NCBI RefSeq assembly: GCF_000149955.1
Contig: NC_030986.1
Coordinates: 3,715,879 to 3,779,878, forward strand
DNA length: 64,000 bases
Direction of reading: 5' to 3'
Source of the DNA: Fusarium oxysporum f. sp. lycopersici 4287
Lineage: Eukaryota; Ascomycota; Sordariomycetes; Hypocreales; Nectriaceae
Positions 58,906-64,000 of this stretch are shown here, piece by piece. Each line of letters begins with the position of its first letter. The first letter of the stretch is position 1. The translations under genes and the position numbers were made by a program. The notes beneath the pieces are model-generated. The model had not been told where the DNA came from. It saw nothing but the letters and a program-made list of their open reading frames with translations, and did no database searches.

Positions 58906-60040
58906 GCCTTCTTCTATCGCTCCACCCTTTCTTCCATCAAATCCTGACTGTCTTTGCACTGGAACCAATACCTAATAAAGCTGCACAGGGAACGTAAATT
59001 AGTGCCTTGTCTTGGTGCTTGGGGGCCGGGCTATGGGTGGTCATGTACCGTTCCTTTACATCCATGGGGGCCTAGCTAATGGATGTCTTTCCCGCATCGT
59101 ACTTTAATTAGGACATTAGGTCGGGTAGATTAGTAGCTCTCAGGCCCCTTCACCTTAAACCTCCACTACCTCCCACCCAACTCTACACACCACCCGGTAC
59201 TGTACATACCTCTCGTCCAAGACAACTTAGCCCTGTGACGCCGCCATTGTTCGCTGCTACATACATACGTATTGTTTGAATTGTCATTCACGTACACGCA
59301 CTCGCCGCTCTTTTCTTTCTTGCTTTCTTTCTTCTTTTCAATTCTTCTTTTGATTTCATTCAGACTGTTTGTGGCTTTGCTCTTTCGATTTCCAAGCCTC
59401 CATAGATCAACGTCATTCAGTGTCGTCCATCACCCCACGAGAATCACCAACAACGCCCATTGAAGCCGAATAGCACAGTACCCTGAATACACGCCACGGC
59501 ACCGCGTCGCATTACCATCGACCTCACAGCGCCTCTCTTTCCAACCGACGACTTCATCTGGTCTTCTGGCTCTTTGCTTGTTTCAACTTTGTTCCAGCGA
59601 CCATCTCCGTATCACAATTCGCATAGCACGGCCCGCGCAAGGTCCCTCTCCGACGCCGATCCCTCCTTGGCTACTACCTCTCGCCCTCGACTCGCCGTCA
59701 TTCTTGACGTCTGTTAAACATCACACATTATTTGCTTTCTTCCACCAAGACCGATAGCAGGCCTCCGTTTTGCACTGTACTTTATGCTCTCGCGCAACAT
59801 ACTGGCTTAGATAATCGCTTCTTCGATTCATAGGGATTTGCGACAGCTTGTTCACTTTCACATAAACTCAGCGCAGCAATCCTTCGACCTCCCCCGACTG
59901 TGCAGATTTCGAGCGCTCTGGAACTATACCGAAACGACTGTCGTCTTGTATTCGCATCTGCAGTGCATCTTGGCCTCCAAGTTCATGGTCTGCATGGAAA
60001 CACACCTCCATAGCTAGACTTTTATTCTAAAGCGACCACC

Positions 60041-62363
60041 ATGTCGTCACGTCCGTCTCTACTGGACTTGCGGTCGGATTCTTCGAACTCCAACCTTTCT
60101 ACAGTCTCTAAACCCTTGCGCTCACCTCGCCTCCATGTTGCTGGCGAGGTTCCTCCTGAGCTGTCCCCCTTGGACGCTTTCGCCATGCAGAGTCGCCTAC
60201 TCGCAAGGCAATTGCAAGAAAGCGCCAAAGAGGGCAACCGAATGAGTCGCCTTCCTCCTCTAACTGTTGAAAGCCCATTAATCGTTCAGGGCCGCTCTGA
60301 GTACTTTCGCTCATTGTCACAAGATTCAGGCTCCGAGGCCGGTGATCACCCTCCTCTGCGCCCTAGTTCTGGTCTCGCGGTAAGGACAGAGGTGGAGGAT
60401 GCCTTTAGCGATGACGCCGAGCGCCCTGTGTCTATGCATCCACGAATGAGCCGAATACCGCCTACTCCCGATGAAGAGGTACCCGCAGTGCCTCCACGAG
60501 CTCCGTCTAGAGGACGGGTGTTGGATCATATTGATGAGACTGGCTCATTTTTCGGCGCCAGGAGGGAACGATCGCCCTCGCCGTTACATAGTGATACGCA
60601 GTCCCAGTTTGACAGGCGAGTTGAATCATCTCCGTCTCGGAAAGATGATGCTGCCTCGCTACTTTCTGCCCGACAACCAAGCGGCTCGATCAGCGAATCA
60701 GTCACCGGTTCACCAGAAAAGCCCAAGCATTCATATGATGAACTCGGACTGGCGCCACCTCTGACCTCATTTCATCAAAGACGACGTACACCCAGCAATG
60801 TCTCATCTCCGGCATTGCCTACCGATGAGGATGGCTCTAGTGGCATGGCGGCTTCGTTTCACTCACTGCCTCCACGGAAGCTATCTTCTGCAAGTGCAAT
60901 GACCTCCCCTGCGGTGGGCTCTTATCGACGATCGCCTTCCATTGGCTCCGAATCCTCTGCGCTTCCTCGACCGTCCTTCAACTTTTCAAGACCTATGAGC
61001 AGGTCTGGCACACCTGGTATGGAGCCACCCTTGAGACAAGCTTCCTCTGATAGCCAGCCTTCGTTCATTTTGGCTGATGAGTCGGTTCATACACCAGTGA
61101 GCATGCATAGTGAGGCATTCCTTGAGCAACAGGCCGAAGACCGTGATAAGGGTGCACCGTCCTACATCTATTCCAAATTCTCACTCCCGAGAGGCAAGGC
61201 CATTCAACGCGTGGAACCAGATGAAAATAATCCACAGGCTTCCTTCCATTGGGAACAACCCATGGTGCCCCCAAGCGACGTCCACCGATTTGAGAATGCC
61301 CCTCCGCCGTCACCTCCCACTCGACCTACAAGCTCCTCCGCCAATACTGTTCCAGACGATTCCCTGGCGTCGGGTAGCTCAATGCCGAAGGCATCGATCG
61401 AGCTGAGAAAGGTTCAATCGGAAACGACACCGCCACCGATGCCCCAGCTATCTCCAACTGCAAGCAGACCATCAGTTGAGGAGCCGCGTGCATCAGAGGA
61501 TGCGCCTAGAGGCCGAGGTCGAACGCCTGTGTCAATAGCCACCAGTGACACAGCAAGCACGATCAAACCGCCCCCAACCGCTCGCTCGACAGCACCTACA
61601 GCATTGGAAATGAGTGCAGAAGAACACTTGGCGAAGGGTATCGCATGTCATGAAAGTGGGGATCTGAAAGAATCCACATACCACCTCAGATATGCAGCAC
61701 GTCTAGGCGACCCGACCGCTATGCTTCTCTATGCGCTTGCCTGTCGTCATGGATGGGGTATGCGTGCTAATCAGAAAGAGGGCGTGGAATGGCTTAGAAA
61801 GGCCGCGGAATGCGCTAGTGTCGAGATCGCGGATGATGAGAGTCATGTAAAGGAGGGCAAGCATGTTGACGTTGTGGAACGAAGAACTCGAAAAGCCCAA
61901 TTTGCTCTGAGCATTTACGAATTGGGAGTGAGTCACATGAATGGCTGGGGTATTGAGCAGGACAAGTCACTGGCTCTCCGTTGCTTCGAGATCGCTGGTA
62001 GTAGGTCTCCCAGATGAACCATTAACAGCCAATTGCTAACCAAGACCTTAGACTGGGGCGATGTCGATGCGCTGGCTGAAGCTGGCTTCTGCTATGCACA
62101 GGGTATTGGATGTAAGAAGAATCTGAAGAAGAGCGCCAAATTCTATCGCATGGCTGAAGCCAAGGGTATGAGCATGGTTGGGAATAGCTGGTAAGTCTCG
62201 ACATCCAGGGCATATAACCTGCAATCCACCCTCGTGCTCACTAACATTAAACAGGATTCACAAGGCCAAATACGATGACGACGGCGAGTCAACCGCGTCC
62301 AAGAAAGACAAAAAGAAGGCCCGCAGCAAATCTCGAACCAGAACCATGTTTGGACTGAAGTGA
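60041..62363 (+). CDS. Sel1-repeat protein, Nif1-like putative cell-cycle regulator
   Basis: Exons 60041-62000, 62052-62190 and 62255-62363 give 735 residues, all in phase. About 530 residues of Ser/Pro-rich disordered sequence (for example PPRAPSRGRVLDH, RRERSPSPLHSD) lead to a C-terminal block of Sel1-like repeats: EEHLAKGIACHESGDLKEST, RLGDPTAMLLYALACRHGWG, KEGVEWLRKAAECA, QFALSIYELGVSHMNGWGIE, and DALAEAGFCYAQGIGCKKNL with KSAKFYRMAEAKG. A strongly basic tail (KKDKKKARSKSRTRTMFGLK) ends it. The layout matches fungal proteins related to fission yeast Nif1, a mitotic inhibitor acting on Nim1/Cdr1 kinase, and yeast Dsf2. The cell-cycle role is inferred from these relatives only. Confidence 0.82.
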
Positions 62364-62965
62364 GCTCACGAGCCGCTCCAGTGACACGCCTACTATGATA
62401 ATGATGACATCTTCGACATACCCATTTTAATCGGAGTTTTTACTGGTTTTCCATTGCATTGGGGGTTTCATGGGATTTAGGAGGAATATTCTTGTGCTCC
62501 CTGTAACGTCTGCCCAGGGCTGGACCTGGGCCAGGTGAAGGAACTAGATTCAGTTCCGTATTCAGCGTCAGGTTCTAGATGAGGATTTTTAGTGAACATA
62601 CCCCGATGAAAGGGTGATATGAATTATTATGCCTACTGCAGGCACAGCAAAGACACCGCTACTTGAATTGTAGTACGATGGTTGTCTATTCTATTCAACA
62701 CGTTCTTGGACATTGCATCTCATATCCAGGGACTAGCGAAAAGCAGAGGCACTCAAGTCAGACAAAATCTTGCCTTTTCTTTTCTTTTTTTTTTAAAAAA
62801 TTAATTGCATTCGAAATATTGTATTGAGCTGTACTGGCATCATCAGTCACAACTCTGCCTGCCACAGATGATGGCCTGTTCAGTGACCCAGTGTGTAGTG
62901 TACTGGGATTGCGTGTTGTTACATGCCGTGGTCTACCTCATCTAAAGTTCCGGTAGGATCTCTAT
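62364..62965. other. Convergent intergenic region
   Basis: 3' flanks of the Nif1-like and PUP1 genes, with a T10/A6 tract at about 62785-62806. Nothing else recognised. Confidence 0.5.
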
Positions 62966-63876
62966 TTAGCTGTCAACATCCATCTTCTCCTCCACGGGTA
63001 CGTCTTCCACGCTAATGTACCGCTTGATCTCGTCCCTCTTGATGATCTTTTCGTTCAGCACCGCCGTCGTGCCCTTGGGGAAACGGTAACTCTGAAGCTT
63101 GGGCTCCTTCTCGTTGGGCTTGATGTAGTTTCTCTTGAGTGTTGTCTTGTCCTTGGTGATGATAGCCACGTCCACGTTTGAACCCGAGCCCAGATCGTTC
63201 CAGACACCAGCAAGAATGGCGTCGCTCGCCAGCTTCACGGCTTCCTCCTGGTTAAGATCGGGCTTCCACTGCGTCTCAAAGACACTCATAGCTGCCAAGC
63301 TACCACTGCCCATGGTAACATAGGGAAGCTTATCTGTGCTGCCGTGAGCGTGGACAGTGAAGAGGTGGGTGCCAGTAGGGTCGACGCCAGCAACGACCAG
63401 GTAGGCACCGATGTGGCCCTGGTAGCGGAAGAGGTGTTGCTTCAGGAGGGTCATGCAAGTGACGACACGGGGCTTGCGACCTGTGGATAGGGAGTGCAGC
63501 TCGAGTTGAGAAGAGATGAGGGCGGTGGTGAACTCTGTGTCAGCGGCGGTACCGGCGCCAGCGCACCAAATCTGAGGAGAGATGTAGTGAAGCTTCTCGC
63601 AGTTCTTGTCGGCGACAATGGGACCGGATGTGGCTCGAGTATCGGCAGCAATCTAATGGAAAGGGTGTCAGTACTGAGCTCTTGGTGGGATGGCGGTAGC
63701 TCCATTCAATGTCCGAAGACCGGTACTCGAGACAGCAAGGTATCACTTACCACAACACCACCATCAAATATGCATCCAACAATAGTCGTTCCAGTGCTGG
63801 TAGCCTTGGGCAGAGGCACTCCTCGGGCGTGGAGAGCCGCATTGCGGTTGTAGTTTGAGAAGTCGAAGCCTGGCAT
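62966..63876 (-). CDS. PUP1: 20S proteasome subunit beta-2 (PUP1), trypsin-like site
   Basis: Exons (descending) 63876-63751 and 63652-62966 give 270 residues. The propeptide ends STG and is removed at Gly29/Thr30, leaving the catalytic Thr in [13 protein letters not shown]. Other active-site features are [17 protein letters not shown] (Asp and the Lys in the second strand) and [12 protein letters not shown]. The subunit gives the trypsin-like activity of the 20S core, in cytosol and nucleus. The C-terminal extension (EEKMDVDS) that wraps the neighbouring beta-3 subunit is present. The start is the first ATG and the junction is in phase. Confidence 0.96.
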
Positions 63877-64000
63877 TTTGAGCAACCTATGATTCCCCGG
63901 TTGAAAATATCAAGATAGTTGATTTGCCCGAGTGCCTGTAGGATAATGCGGTATCGTGAGAAATGGTAAGATCGCTCGGGGTATCTTTTGCGATGGGGAT
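63877..64000. other. Upstream flank of PUP1
   Basis: Leader and promoter start of PUP1, cut by the window edge. No proteasome-associated element of the GGTGGCAAA type is seen in the 124 nt available. Confidence 0.4.

Larger units (their letters stand above)
55767..60040. other. Intergenic, 4.3 kb, no gene recognised
   Basis: The last ~900 nt (from about 59.15 kb) are pyrimidine-rich and probably the long leader of the Nif1-like gene. Elsewhere only motif-less short frames occur (longest about 130 codons, 58605-58997). Small structures noted: a hairpin at 58199-58229 and an 11 bp inverted repeat at 58856-58866 / 58895-58905. Confidence 0.5.

Noticed and set aside
58605..58997. 130-codon plus-strand frame
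   Set aside because: A second frame of similar length overlaps it, and the peptide is low-complexity without domain features.

Overview
The window reads as nuclear DNA of a filamentous ascomycete, most likely Fusarium or a close relative in the Nectriaceae. The coding genes are typical single-copy ascomycete genes. Most are split by GT..AG introns of about 47-90 nt with CTRAC-like branch sites, strands alternate gene by gene, and one tRNA gene has no intron. There are no operons, phage genes, insertion sequences or CRISPR arrays. I rebuilt exon structures by hand from splice signals, reading-frame phase and family motifs.

Layout. 1-9.8 kb: the 5' part of a Gfo/Idh/MocA oxidoreductase (-), oligoribonuclease (+), phosphoglucomutase (+, with an apparent one-base frameshift), a ten-exon gene of unknown function (-), and the HMG-box protein NHP6 (-). 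A 4.6 kb gap follows. 14.4-20 kb: the inner-kinetochore protein CENP-H (-) is divergent from the autophagy scaffold ATG11 (+). 20.7-23.4 kb: a broken F-box-type gene (-) is divergent from an intact F-box gene (+). 24.4-28.6 kb: a membrane-anchored UBP16-type deubiquitinase (+) and a type II membrane glycosyltransferase with a C-terminal PAN-like domain (+).

32-37 kb: a Zn2Cys6 transcription factor whose zinc cluster is split by a 474 nt intron (+), and a RimJ/RimL-type acetyltransferase (+). 38-45.5 kb: three respiratory genes lie close together, complex I 49 kDa subunit (+), COQ6 (-) and ATP4 (-), with the inner-nuclear-membrane protein Src1/Man1 (+) between the last two. 45.9-55.8 kb: NOC4 (+), tRNA-Ser(AGA) (-), a CorA/MNR2-type Mg2+ transporter (+), RNA15/CstF64 (-) and ERV46 (+). 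After a 4.3 kb gap come a Nif1-like Sel1-repeat protein (+) and the proteasome beta-2 subunit PUP1 (-) at the right edge.

Most genes are housekeeping genes with unrelated jobs, so neighbourhood gives little functional information. I found no convincing new multi-gene system. The points most worth a second look are: the frameshift in phosphoglucomutase; an unresolved frame change in the Zn2Cys6 gene; two in-frame TAG codons in the F-box-type gene; the conserved last exon of ATG11 that lies beyond the stop of its long reading frame; and the ten-exon gene of unknown function.
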